Shown here one piece after another: positions 48,450-59,304 of a DNA stretch of 64,000 nt; the stretch's first letter is position 1, and every line of letters starts with the position of its first letter. The notes beneath the pieces were generated by a model that saw nothing but the letters and a program-made list of their open reading frames with translations, did no database searches and was not told the origin of the DNA. Both the position numbers and the translations under genes were made by a program. This DNA comes from Tetradesmus obliquus (lineage: Eukaryota; Chlorophyta; Chlorophyceae; Sphaeropleales; Scenedesmaceae): positions 5,416,501-5,480,500 of the forward strand of contig CP126191.1 of assembly GCA_030272155.1 (NCBI GenBank), given 5' to 3'.

Positions 48450-48930
48450 CTAGCTGGCGTTGTCTTCGCTGCCGCTGCTGCTGCCATAGTCCCCTATCAG
48501 CCCCAGCAAGCCAGCAGCCCCGCCGCTGCCCCCACCACCAGCTGCTTGCTGCTGCTCCTCACCCGGCCCTGCCTTCTGCTTTTTGCTGCCGTCGTCTGCT
48601 GCTGCTGCTGCTGCCGCCGGCCGCTTTGCCCGCACAGCTACCACTTTGAAGGCAGGCTTTGCTGGCGCAGCCGGCTTGCGCTGTGCGGCTGCTGCTGCTG
48701 CTGCTGCACTGCCAGGCCCAGGCCCAGCACCATCAGCAGCAGCTCCAAACTCTGCTGCTGCTGCTGCTTTGCCGAGTTTTCTGCTGGCTCCGCCGCCACC
48801 ACCTTCATCCTCATCGTCAGAGTCTAGCCGCCGCAGGATTGTGTGCCGCTGCTGCAGAAACTGCTCCATGGCCCGCCTGTCTTCTTCAGGCAGCTCATCA
48901 TCGTCACCAGCAGCACCAGCAGCAGCACCG

Positions 48931-48965
<35 letters not shown>

Positions 48966-50417
48966 ACTGCCTGGCGCGCCCTCCTCGTCGCTGCCGCTGC
49001 CAGCGCCTGCGCCTTCTCTCTGCAGTGCTGCCAGCGCATCTTCTGTGGTGATGCCGGCGTGCCTGCAGGCGCAGATGAGGTAGCAGGAATGCGCATGCAG
49101 GCACCCACATATGTCAGCTTGCTGGATGCTGCAGCTCAATACGTACTGTGCATACCCGCAGAGCTGCAGCCGCAGCCATGCACATTGTGCCGCACCTGCA
49201 TCTGACGCATGCACGTCACAGGCTGCATATGCTTGCATCGCAGCAGCACAAGACACCTCAGCTGAGCCTGCACATCGTCGCAGTCAGGCATCAAGAAATC
49301 TGCTCTGGGAATAAGCTTCAGCCTGAATCTCCAGTGCCTCCAAGCCCCACTGCAGCAGCAGCCCCTCCCCCTGCCCCGCCCCACCTCGCTTTCAGGCTGC
49401 GCATCTCATCAAGCGCCTCCATGATGTCCATCTCGCGCTTGCTGTCCTTGGTGCGGTTCTCCAGCGCCTTCATGGCGTTGCCGCGCTCCTCCTCCTCACG
49501 GCTGCGCACCGCCTCAGCCTTGAGCGCGTCAGACTGCGCCAGCACATGCAGGGGCAGGGGTAGGGTGGGCAGGCAGCAGCCAGGGCAGCAGGGCGGGCAG
49601 CGCAGCAGGTGACGGCCATTAGGCAGGTGCAACACTTGACTTGGTATCGGGCAACTGCAGAGTGCTAAACAATGCAGGCATTTGTAAGGTTGCATCAAGG
49701 TCCGTATTGTATCTGGCGTGGGGAGCAAATCGCGCATCAAGGCTGGCAGCAGCCCTAGCTGCAGCTGCTGCCAATACGCTGCTGCTGCCAGTGCGACCTG
49801 CGCACTGCTGCCTCGTCCCGCTGCTGCTGCTGCAGCTGCTGCTGCGCACCTCCCTCCAGGGCTCGTAGTTGCGGCTTGCTCCCTCCTCCATGACGTAGTC
49901 GCTGGTCTTGGGGTCGGTCTTCATGCAGAACTCCGCGGCACAGTTGGTGCAGCGGTAGTAGAAGCGGAAGATCTGCAGGCACAGTCAGCCGCGCACCAAA
50001 GTTATGAATACATGTGATGATATGGCTTGTGGGTGGCCAGCGGTAGTTGTACCTTGCAGTGTCACGCCCAGGGTATGCCAGCATGCCGCTGCTGCTGCTG
50101 TTGCTGCTGCTCCTGTACTTGCTGCCGACCATGCGCTACACCACAGCGTCTGTTGCGTGTCACGGACCAAATTACACGTCAAATACAACTGTTGTACGTG
50201 CCTGGATGCCCAAGTACGTGTCTCCAGCCACGTCCTCCTTGCGGGTGTTGAACTTGGTTCCCTTGTACATGAAGTTGCCGCACGTCTTGCACCGCACTGA
50301 CATGGGCAACATCATGCGCACTTTCATTTCATTGTTCTGCTGCCGCTTGCCCCTCGGCAGCTTCGCCGGATCGAAGTCCGGAGGGTAGTACTTGTTGAGC
50401 ACCTTGCGTTCTCCCAT
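48450..50417 (-). CDS. YJU2: Splicing factor YJU2 (CCDC94/CWC16 family)
   Basis: Exons 50417-50202, 49972-49850, 49533-49385 and 49062-48450 give 366 residues. The start [20 protein letters not shown] is diagnostic of YJU2. A four-Cys zinc site follows ([20 protein letters not shown] and [20 protein letters not shown]), then [18 protein letters not shown], a charged helix with [20 protein letters not shown], and an Ala/acidic low-complexity tail ending [11 protein letters not shown]2 joins the spliceosome at the first catalytic step and promotes branching (family knowledge). Intron 1 has a GC donor (CAG|GCACGT), supported by [14 protein letters not shown] across the join. The C-terminal 200 residues are richer in polyalanine than in relatives. 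Confidence 0.95.
50200..50202 (-). other. GC splice donor, YJU2 intron 1
   Basis: The exon ends ATCCAG, the intron begins GCACGT; the acceptor at 49972 continues ATCTTCCGC. The result matches the conserved plant sequence TYLGIQIFRFY. A GT four bases downstream would break the frame. Confidence 0.8.
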
Positions 50418-50833
50418 TGTGGCTGGCTGTGCTTATGCAAGGACAGAGTAATAAATTGAACGCACGTAGTTCTATAAGATGAATAGCAGTTGACGGCTTC
50501 AAGCCACGAAAATAGCTGTGTCTGGGGTGTTGAAACAGCAGCAGCAGCAGCGACTGGAGCACATCAGCGATACAGAGACCTCTGCAGGTCAATCAGCGGG
50601 TTGAGCCCCCAGGTGCAACGTTTCTGATCTTTGTCTATGCTGCAAAGGCACGGTCCTTGTCAATCGGGTGACAAGTGACAGGCTTGTCAGCAACCCTGCT
50701 GGGACCCCGCCTGTGCAAGTCCTGTTGCAAGAACGGCAGGGCGTGGGCCACAAAAAGCCACAACAGTCGACGTGTCATCCTTTCGGTTTTGAGCACTCAG
50801 CACAGCTGCGTTGCAACATTGAGCGACAACAAG
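50418..50833. other. Divergent upstream region of YJU2 and bS18
   Basis: 416 bases between start codons; no exon. Short CAG run near 50540. Probably a compact bidirectional promoter. Confidence 0.5.
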
Positions 50834-53294
50834 ATGTTCATTGTGCAGCACAATCGGCTGCTGGCCACCTTGGCGTCAGCAATGAAAGATCTATGCATAG
50901 ATGGTAGCGTAGTGCTCACAAGCCAGATCCAGCGGTACAGCTCAGACAGCAGTACCAGTAGCAGCAGCAGCAGTAGCAGCAGCAGCAGCCCGCAAGGTGA
51001 GTTTGCTTGGCCACCCAGCTAGCAGCAGCTCTGTTTCTGACGTGTCGCACAGTAGGCACGTGTCAGCTGTGGTGGTGCTGACAGTGCACAAATGCATGGG
51101 CTGGTGGGGCAGCAAAAGGTTGAGCAGCAACCAGCAGAAGTGCTGGGCGTTGCAGCCCCTGCCTGGGTGGACAGCCACAGCCTGTATGTTACGCACTGCA
51201 CAGTGCTGATATCAACCAAGCCCAGCAGTAACTAAGCACGAATGCTGCTGGAAAGGTTTTCACTGCAGCTGTAGCCTGTGTGCTCACCTGCGCTGCCTTA
51301 CTCATGCCGGTTCTCACATGTTCTTTGTCGGGGTGCTGTTGCTGCAGCAGGCGATGTAGCAAATGAGTTCAAGCAGAGGGTGGCAGGTGAGGCAGCACCG
51401 CAGCCCGCTACGGCTGCAGCGCGTGGCAGCTGTGTTCAGGTGTATACATGGACAGCGAAACAGCAGCGGCTTGCAGGCAGGTTGTGGCACCTGCCGCAAT
51501 CTGCACTTGCCTGGCATAGTCAGCAGCAGCGACGCTGCAACTGTGCATGTGGTCCTCCGCAGCTAATGCACAGTTTACGCATAGGACATTGTGCATGCTA
51601 GTGTTGCCAGCAAAATATGCTGCTGGTAGGCAATCGGACATGCCTGCAGCTGATGGCTGCACTAGCAGCCTGGCAACAATGCCTTTTGCTGTGATCTCTG
51701 CAGTGTCTCTCACCCTGCTGTTGCTGCACCTGCCATGCAGCGCTGCAAAGCGGCCGGCCAGAGCCGCACCTGCAGCAGCTGATGAAGGCAGGCAGAGCCG
51801 GCAGCAGGAGCAGCAGCTCGCAAGCAACTGTCCTGCACAGCCGGCGAGCTGCAGACAGCGCTGCAGCAGCAGCAGCAGACGCCGATGCAGCGCCAGCTGA
51901 AGACGGCAGTAGCACCAGCGGCAGTGCTGCCTCGCTGTTTGATGCGCGCTACGGCTATGCTGTGCTGGGCGGGGTCGACCCAGAGGCTGCGCAGCAGGAG
52001 GCGGGGGCGCAGCAGCCCAAGCTGCACCCCAGCCGCGACTTCAGGCACGGCGAGGTGTACGAGCCCACGGTGAGGGCGGGGCAGGGCAGCGGGGGCAAGG
52101 GGTTGGGGGCAGTGGTTATTGGAAGCCTGAGTGCGCACATTCTGCTGTTGGCGGGTGCACTGAGAGTGAGGTGGCAGGCCCCTGTGGCGATCAACGTCAG
52201 CTGCTGGTGTGTGCTGCTGGCATTGTTCCCCCCGCCTGCCGCACTTGCAACACTGGTGCTCACACTCGGCACAACACTCCCCATACATGAACTTCACACT
52301 ATTCTACAATGTAACCGCGCACCTCCCCGCCTGCTCTGGCGGCGTCTCCCGTGCACCTGGCAGGAGCTGAGCCCGCTGTCGCGTGAGGAGGCTGAGGCAT
52401 GCGCATCTGCATGTGTTAATGTACTTGACGCTGCAGCTGATCAGCTCAAGCCTAGGCAGACGCACGTCTCAAACACCACCTCCCTCCCTCCCTCCCTCTC
52501 CCCACCCCCTGTAGGAACTGAGCCCGCTGGCGCGTGAGGAGGCTGAGATGGTTGGGCTAGAATGGTTCTTCCCTGCCTTCCGCACTCGCACCACTGGCAA
52601 ACTACCCATCTACACCATACACTACAACAACCTGTGCCACACACCTGCCTCCCTTTCACTGTTCAGGAGCTGAGCCCGCTGGCGCGTGAGGAGGCTGAGG
52701 CGTGGCTGCCGCGCAGCAACAGCCGCAGGGGACGGCGCCGCCAGCCGCTGCCGCAGGCCGACCTGCCTCGGCTGGACTACAAGAACGTGGACCTGCTGCT
52801 GCGCCTGGTCAGCGACAGCGGGCGGCTGCTGCCGCGGCGCGCCACAGGGCTCAAGCCCACACAGCAGGTGAGGGGGGTTGGGAGTATAGTGCGGCAAGTA
52901 GCGGCTGCAGAATGGGTTTAGGGATGTAGGTGGCTGGTGTGGTGGGGTGTGCTGGCGAGGGTCGGGGATGCTTGTGCTCAGCTGCCTGTTTGGCAGGCAG
53001 TGGCAATGTCGCAGAAAGCTCTGCTAACGTCCTTCTGTGGCAAGAGGAGGGCTCGCATGCGCAGCAGGCTGGCTGGTAGCAGGCTCACATGAGGTAAACA
53101 ATGTGCTGCGCCCTGCCGTTGTCGCTGCCGCTGTTGCCAATGCATGCCAGGCGCGTGCCGCTCGCACGGTGAAGCTGGCGCGTCAGATGGCGCTGTTCCC
53201 GTACGAGATGCGCGTGGGCGACAGCAGCGTGGGCGACAGCTGGCGGCGCATGCGCGAGGTGGAGGCGGCACAGCAGTCTGCCAGGTCGCGCTAG
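50834..53294 (+). CDS. Ribosomal protein bS18, organellar (probably mitochondrial)
   Basis: Proposed exons 50834-50996, 51351-51439, 51776-52069, 52667-52867 and 53151-53294 give 296 residues. The N-terminus (MFIVQHNRLLATLASAMKDL and a Ser run) looks like an organellar presequence. The bS18 core is in the last two exons: LDYKNVDLLLRLVSDSGRLL then RRATGLKPTQQ, joined to ARAARTVKLARQMALFPYEM. This is much longer than bacterial S18 (about 75 residues), the extra being N-terminal low complexity plus a conserved-looking FDARYGYAVLGGVD. Exons 2 and 3 are the least certain joins. Intron 3 contains two extra copies of the exon 4 start (see findings). Mitochondrial rather than plastid targeting is inferred because plastid rps18 usually stays in plastid DNA. 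Confidence 0.85.
52364..52399 (+). repeat. Extra copy 1 of the bS18 exon 4 start with acceptor
   Basis: GGCAG then GAGCTGAGCCCGCTGTCGCG, nearly identical to the exon 4 start at 52667, including the AG acceptor. Encodes ELSPLSREEAEA. Lies 303 bases upstream of the real copy, inside intron 3. Confidence 0.9.
52515..52548 (+). repeat. Extra copy 2 of the bS18 exon 4 start with acceptor
   Basis: TGTAG then GAACTGAGCCCGCTGGCGCG, encoding ELSPLAREEAE. Lies 151 bases after copy 1 and 152 before the real exon 4 start, so the three copies are evenly spaced, as in a tandem duplication. Confidence 0.9.
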
Positions 53295-53964
53295 CAGCAC
53301 CAGCAGCAGTAGCAGTGCATCACTGTGCACCAGCAGAAGCAGCAGGCAGCAATGGCCAGCAGCTGGTGGTCGGATGGTAGGCGCACACTAGGCAGTACGG
53401 GCACCTAAAGCCGATTTGAAGCAGGATGTGAGTGCAATGGAAATTTTGCTTGTTGCAGGCAGGAGGCAAGGCATGCATGTGCCAGTGAGCTTGAGTAATC
53501 GCCGGTGTCTATCAGCCAAAGCGATGTGCCTGTTCGTGTCAGCGGCATAGTTGCTGATGTTTGCAGTGCCGCACTGCAGGCCTGAAGGCGGCAGGGCTAG
53601 ATTTGGAAAGACAGCGCGGTAACTTGTGGTTGGCTGAACATTGGCGCTGAGCTGCAGTTGCTTTGCAAGCAGCAGTGCTGAGGGTAGGGATTATTACTTG
53701 TAACTGACTCAGAGTCACATGACAGCGGGTGTGACTGTCATTGTGGGGGCAACAGACAGGATGACATTCCATTGCTCTGTGCTTAAGGCAGCTGCAGAGC
53801 GAGCCCGTGCAACTTGGGTTGATTTTCAATATTGATTATGAGTAAAGGAGGCTCGTCTTACCCATGAATCCTGCTTTTGCTCATGACATCCGTCTCTGCC
53901 ATGGTCCATAGCTGATCGACTCGACCTCCGAGAGCCATGCAACGCTCGAAACCACTAAGTTACG
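53295..53964. other. Spacer between bS18 and CCCH zinc finger genes
   Basis: No exon. TGTAA at 53699-53703 is a candidate bS18 poly(A) signal. The last 250 bases are the presumed promoter of the CCCH gene. Confidence 0.5.
53699..53703 (+). terminator. Candidate TGTAA polyadenylation signal for bS18
   Basis: Sense-strand TGTAA about 405 bases after the stop codon, in an AT-richer patch. Confidence 0.3.
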
Positions 53965-56054
53965 ATGATACAGACGCCACCGGCGTGCGCAGCGCTCCTT
54001 TTGCAGCACATGCTGGACCTGTACCAGGAGCAGCAGCAGCAGCAAGCAGGAACAGCAGCAGCACACCCAGCTGAGGCTAATGTGGCCCCACAGAACGCAC
54101 AAGCGTGCTCGAGCTCAGCTGCAGCGCAGGATGGACTGCCCCATGCTTCACGCAAGCGCGGCAGGCCAGCCTCAGCAGCAGTAGCAGCGCCGTTACCAGC
54201 AGCTGCTGCTGCCGCAGCTAGCAACAGAGCAGATGCTACTAGGGCAGTGCAGCCAGCAGGCGCATGTGATGGTGATGCCCAACCCTGCAAGCGGGCCAGG
54301 CCTGTCAACCAGGACAAGCTGCTGTCTAGCCTCATCAAGGGAGCAAGGCACAGCAAGCAGCGCACAGCAGCTCAGCAGCAGCAGCAGCAGCAGCCACGCC
54401 TGTCTGACAAGCCGCCTGGTGCAGGTCAGATTGCAGTGCAGCCACAGCACAGCGAGAAAGCTACCACGCAACAGCCACAGCAGCAGAGTGCACAGAAGCA
54501 GGAGCAGCATCGTATGGCGCAGCAGCAGCATGGTCGTTTTCAGGTACAGCAGCTTGCTGGAGCAGCACGCAGCAATCAGCCTGGAAACAGCAGTTCTGCA
54601 GCTGCTAAGCACTCTGACAACGCCATTGCTGCTGCTGCTGCTGTTGGGGCTGGAGGGCAAGCACTCAGCAGGGATGGCAGTGCTGGCTTGGCTGCAGCCG
54701 CTGACGCCCTGCAGCAGGTGCTGGCCAAGCCCCCCTCACAAGCAGCGGTGGATGATGCTCACCAGGCAGCAACAGCAGCGGTAGGAGCCGTGCAGCAGCG
54801 GGCACGCGATCAGCAACTTGCTGCTGAGGCGTGTGCTAGCGCTGCTGGTATTGCTGCTGCTGGTGTTGGTGATGGTGATGATGAGTTGCTGCAGTTGTGG
54901 ACTGCCAAGCTGCAGGAGGGTAGCCAGCCCGGTGAAGCGGCAGCAGGCGCAGCAACGTATGCTGTGGCAGGTGCAGCAGCAGCGGCAGCCGTGGCAGCAC
55001 CAGCAGGGGGAGAAATACCTGGAGGTAGCAATATTACTGAGGTGGATATTGATGTGGTCATGCACGATGCTGCACCACAGCAAACTGCAGCAGCAGCAGC
55101 AGCAGGTAGTGAAGGAGCTGCAGCATGCATCTCTTCTGTTGCAGCGGCGGAGGGCGCAGCCCCTGAACCCAGTGCCATGCAGCAGCAGCCAGCTGAGGTG
55201 GTGCAGCAGCAGCAGGAGGTGCACATGGAACGGCCTCAGCAACTGCAACCACAGCAGCAAGCACCTGGAGCCACACAGGAGCAGCAGCACTCAGCAGCAG
55301 CAGCAGCGGTGGCAGCATCAGCAGGAGGGTGTTGGCCAAGTAGAAGTGGGCAGCTGCCAGCAGAGCAGCAGCCTGGTCGCACCTCGGCTGTGCAGGCATC
55401 AGCGCCGCCAGCGGCTTCCACCCTGCCAAGCGACTCAGCTGTGGCGGGGCAGGCTGCAGCAGCGCATCCAGCAGTGCCTGCAGGGACAGCGCCTCCGTCT
55501 TCGGCTGGAATAGCAGCAGTAAGTACAATGCAGCAGCAGCTGTTGCCGCAGCCACCAGTGCCGCCCGCTGCAGCGTGGCCGGCTGCTGCCGTAACTTCCA
55601 GCGCACAGCAAGAAGCCCTGCACTGGCAAGCTGCTGCAGCACCTGCTATTGCACCTGCAGCAGCAACAGCAGCAGCACAGCTGGTGCCAGCGCGGACACA
55701 GCCGCCTGGGTTTGAGCCGTTTACTCTTGCCAGCCTGCTCTTTGCTGTGCCTGAGCTGCCCATCAGGGCAGCACCACCCGCAAGTGCAGCACAGCCGGGC
55801 GTGGCAGGCAGGCAGGGCAAGCCAGCTCAGACGAGGCAGGGTGCAGCTGCAGCAGCGGCGGCAGCGCATAGGAAGGGGGCAGCAGCCGCTGAGGGTGCTA
55901 GGCATGCTGGTGCAGCAGGTGGCAGGCAGCAGCAGCAGCAGCAGCCCGCATGGCGACAGCAGCAGCAGCAGCAGCAGGGGCAGGAGCATCTCCAGCAGCA
56001 GCGGCCATCAGCTCGGCAGGCGTCACCCAACCAGGCGTCGACCAGGCTCGATCT

Positions 56055-56102
<48 letters not shown>

Positions 56103-56118
56103 CACACATCGCTGCGAA

Positions 56119-56157
<39 letters not shown>

Positions 56158-58119
56158 GGCAGCAGCGATGAAGAGGGCGAGCTTGACTGCAGCGACGACG
56201 AGCAGCCACCAACAGCAGCAGCTGAAGCAGCAGCACCGCCGTCAGCGCCTGGCATGTTCGTGTTCAGTGCAGGCGCTGCCAAAGGACCAGCAGGCCAGCA
56301 GCAGCAGCAGCAGCAGCAGCAGAGCGCAGGCAAGCACAAGAAGAAGACCCGTGCAGGCAAGAAGGTGCGGCAGCGCAAGGCGGAAGAGGAGCGAGCGGCG
56401 GCAGCAGCAGCATCGCAGGCTGGCGGTGCTGTTGCTGCTGCTGGCGGCGTGGCGCTGGGGCTGTATGCTGAGATCAAGGCATGGGAGAAGGAGCAAGGCA
56501 AGGCGCGCAAAGGAGCGGTGAGTGTGCCTGAGCAATGTTGTACAAATGTCCTCAACAGCTTTGCTTCATTCCTGTGGGTTGTCCTGCGCTCTTGCGCTGT
56601 GCTCGCCGCAGCCTGCAAACATCACTACCCGTTCATCACAACAAGCGCTGTTATGACAACAGCTGCCGTAATGCGCTGCCTGTCCAAGCCTGCTTCATCA
56701 CTGCCAGACCCGTGCTGCTGTTGACTACTATCATCATCATCACCACCTGTTCAACAGCTTCCATGCTGCCCTGCCCTGCCCTGCCTCCCTTCAGGCGCCT
56801 GCCCCCACGGACCCCGCCAGGGAGCTGCGCTTTGCCATCCCAGCCGAGCGCGCCCCCTGCAGGTTCTGGCAGGCGGGCCGCTGCGCCAAGGGCGCTGACT
56901 GCCCCTACCTGCACAGCGGCACGCCGGCCAGCGCGCGCGTTGCCTGCAGGTTCCATGCGAAAGGGGCCTGCAGGGCGGGGGCGGCCTGCAAGTTCAGCCA
57001 TGAGCCGCTGGGGACGCTGCCCTGCCCTGAGCTGGCACTGTACCACAGGTGTGGGCGTAGAAGAGGGAGGGAGAGTAGTGGCTGGCTGGCAGCATTGTGT
57101 GGGGCAGCGTGTGATGCAGCATGTGGTGCGGCGTGTGGTGCAGCAGCATGTGGTGCAGCATGCAGTGCCAGGGGGTGTGGTTGGTTGCCGAGTGTGTCAG
57201 CGTCCTGTGCCTGAAGGGTAAAGCTGGTGCATATCATATGGGTAACGTAGCTGTGCCCATGGTGTGGCGCCTGGCACGTGTCACAAACCCCTGTCCAGCA
57301 CATTCGCATGCTGGCAGTGTTGCATGTGATGCCAGATCTGGCAGGCACGCATTGCGCTTGCATGCAGCGCACTGCCAAGCGGCTGCTGTGCTGAGGGCCG
57401 GTCTGTGTTGCCATGCATCCAATGCCTGCTGCTGAGCTGCGTGCTGCCTGCACTGCGCTGTATTGCATTGCCGCAGATGCCCGCAGCCGCCCGGGTCCTG
57501 CCCCTACCAGCACACCCCCCTGGCTGAGGGCGAGGGCCTGGAGCTGCGCAAGCTGCTCATGAAGCTGGCACAGGACGACCAGCAAGGGCAGCAGCAGCAG
57601 CAGCAGGCCCAGCAGCAGCAGGGGCAGGGGTCGCAGCAAGGGACTGTTGGCGTGGTGCACCGCCAGCAGCAGCAGCAGCAGGCCCAGCCACAGCAGGGTC
57701 ACTGGCAACCACACCAGCTGCCACCTTTTCAACAGCAGCTGTCTGCACCGCCGCATCTACCACACCACCAGCAGCAGCAGGTGCCCTGGCAGCAGCAGCA
57801 GCAACAGCTCACTCAACAGCAGCAGCAGCTGAATTTACCGCAGCTTGTAGTGCAACAGGGTGGACTGCCCAGCAGGCCGCTGCACCCTCAACAGCTGCAA
57901 CGGCAGCAGCACGCACCGCCATCATACCAACAGCAGCAGCAGGGTATGCCACCATTACGTATGCTGCAGCCACACCTGCAGCAAGCTGTGCAGCAGTGGT
58001 CAGGCCAGAGGGCGCAGCTGCAACCACCTGGCTTCCCGCCTTCTGTACACCAGCAGCAGCAGCAGCAGCAGCAGCGTAGTGCTCCAGGGCAGCAATGGAG
58101 CCAAGGCTTGCAGCATTGA
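53965..58119 (+). CDS. Q/A-rich protein with three CCCH zinc fingers
   Basis: Exons 53965-56517, 56795-57048 and 57477-58119 give 1149 residues. The first 850 residues are mostly Gln/Ala low complexity with short islands (MIQTPPACAALLLQHMLDLY; RKRGRP, an AT-hook-like basic patch; GFEPFTLASLLFAVPELP) and a Lys/Arg stretch HKKKTRAGKKVRQRKAEEER. Three CCCH fingers follow: CRFWQAGRCAKGADCPYLH and CRFHAKGACRAGAACKFSH (both CX7CX5CX3H), then CPELALYHRCPQPPGSCPYQH (CX8CX6CX3H), split by intron 2. The C-terminal 200 residues are again Gln-rich. Tandem CCCH fingers of this spacing usually bind RNA; a nuclear RNA-processing or mRNA-regulating role is inference. I cannot name an orthologue. The start codon is the first ATG of the open frame. 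Confidence 0.8.
56056..56155 (+). repeat. (CAG)15 and (CTG)12 fold-back inside the CCCH gene
   Basis: (CAG)15 at 56056-56100 is followed after about 19 bases by (CTG)12 at 56120-56155, making an inverted repeat of about 36 bases per arm. In frame it encodes polyGln, then HTHRCEA, then polyAla (read as GCT). Confidence 0.92.
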
Positions 58120-58523
58120 TTGGTTGTCAGCTGAGTATTTGTCTACTGTTCTTACTTTGTGAGGCATGCTGCTGTGGCTTGGCATGATCCTGCGAGTGCC
58201 AGTGAGTTCTGGTTGGCCCTGGCTCTGTGCGCTGTGGTCGTTTTGCGCTCTGCTCAATGGCACAGCTGGAAAAGCCTGGGAAACTTCTGCAGTGACCGCA
58301 CACAGTGCTTCTGAACCCATGAAGTTCTGCCACCAGCGCGATATGTCATTTCAAGCTGGGACCCCGGGCACTGGTGTGCCAGTGCCACTGCTGAATTATA
58401 CATGTCACATTGGGAAACTTGTTGTACAGAGATCGTCAAGTCGCATTATCCGCCCACCAGTCCACGCTAGCCTCACCACGCTCGCCTGCACCTAGCCACA
58501 CACGACGAAGTCGGTGCAGCACC
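58120..58523. other. Short spacer between CCCH and HHL1-like genes
   Basis: 404 bases between stop and next start codon on the same strand. No exon and no obvious TGTAA signal, so the 3' end of the CCCH transcript is not located. Confidence 0.45.
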
Positions 58524-59270
58524 ATGGCAGCCTCACTGAGCCAGAGCAAATGCTCGTGCCTGACACAGAGGTCACAGAAGGGCGCGCAAAGGTGCAAGGG
58601 GTCCCAATTAGACAGCGAGCTGATTAGCAGGCCACATACTGCTGCAGGGGCTCACTGGTGCAATGTGGCTTTTGCAGGGTGGTGGTCAGGCCAGTGCCAT
58701 TCAGCAGCAGCACAAGCAGGACCCGCAGTGTGCAGGTGTGGTATGCTGCAGCTGCTGCTGCCTTATGGTTGTGGCTGTGGCCAGGCCATCTGCTGGCTAC
58801 AGCAGCCCGGCTGGTGATGGGACGGTGGTGTGTGTAAACTGACCACAAGGTGATGTTTCCTTGCAGGTTTATGCTAAGGGCAAGGGCAACAAAATGGCAC
58901 CAAGGATGCCGCAAGGCCAGATGGTAAGCAGCTCAGCTCAGTGCAATTGAAATCAGGCAGCAGCAGTTGGCTCATCTCAACCTCCACCACCAACACACTT
59001 GCCACTTCCCAGCAAGCTTCGCCACAATCAACAAACAAAAACAAGCGTCAGGAGCATGGCATGTATTGGCAGCTGCAAATTTTGGGCTGTGGGGTGCAGC
59101 AATAGTGTAGCTGCAGCTGCAGGCTGTGGGCTGCTGTCTGAGTCTGCTGCTGTTTGGCTGCAGGTGCGCCCGCCAGTGCCCGAGGTGGACCCAGACAACC
59201 AGGAGTTCTGCATCTTTGTACGCGCCACACAGGGGGTGAGGCGCAGCAGCAGCAGCAGCAGCAGGGCCAG

Positions 59271-59304
<34 letters not shown>

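Noticed and set aside
51762-51776. Alternative bS18 exon 3 start (VAEPHL join) from the donor at 51386
   Set aside because: The acceptor context GGCCAG is weak and the join is less natural than donor 51439 with acceptor 51775; kept only as an alternative.
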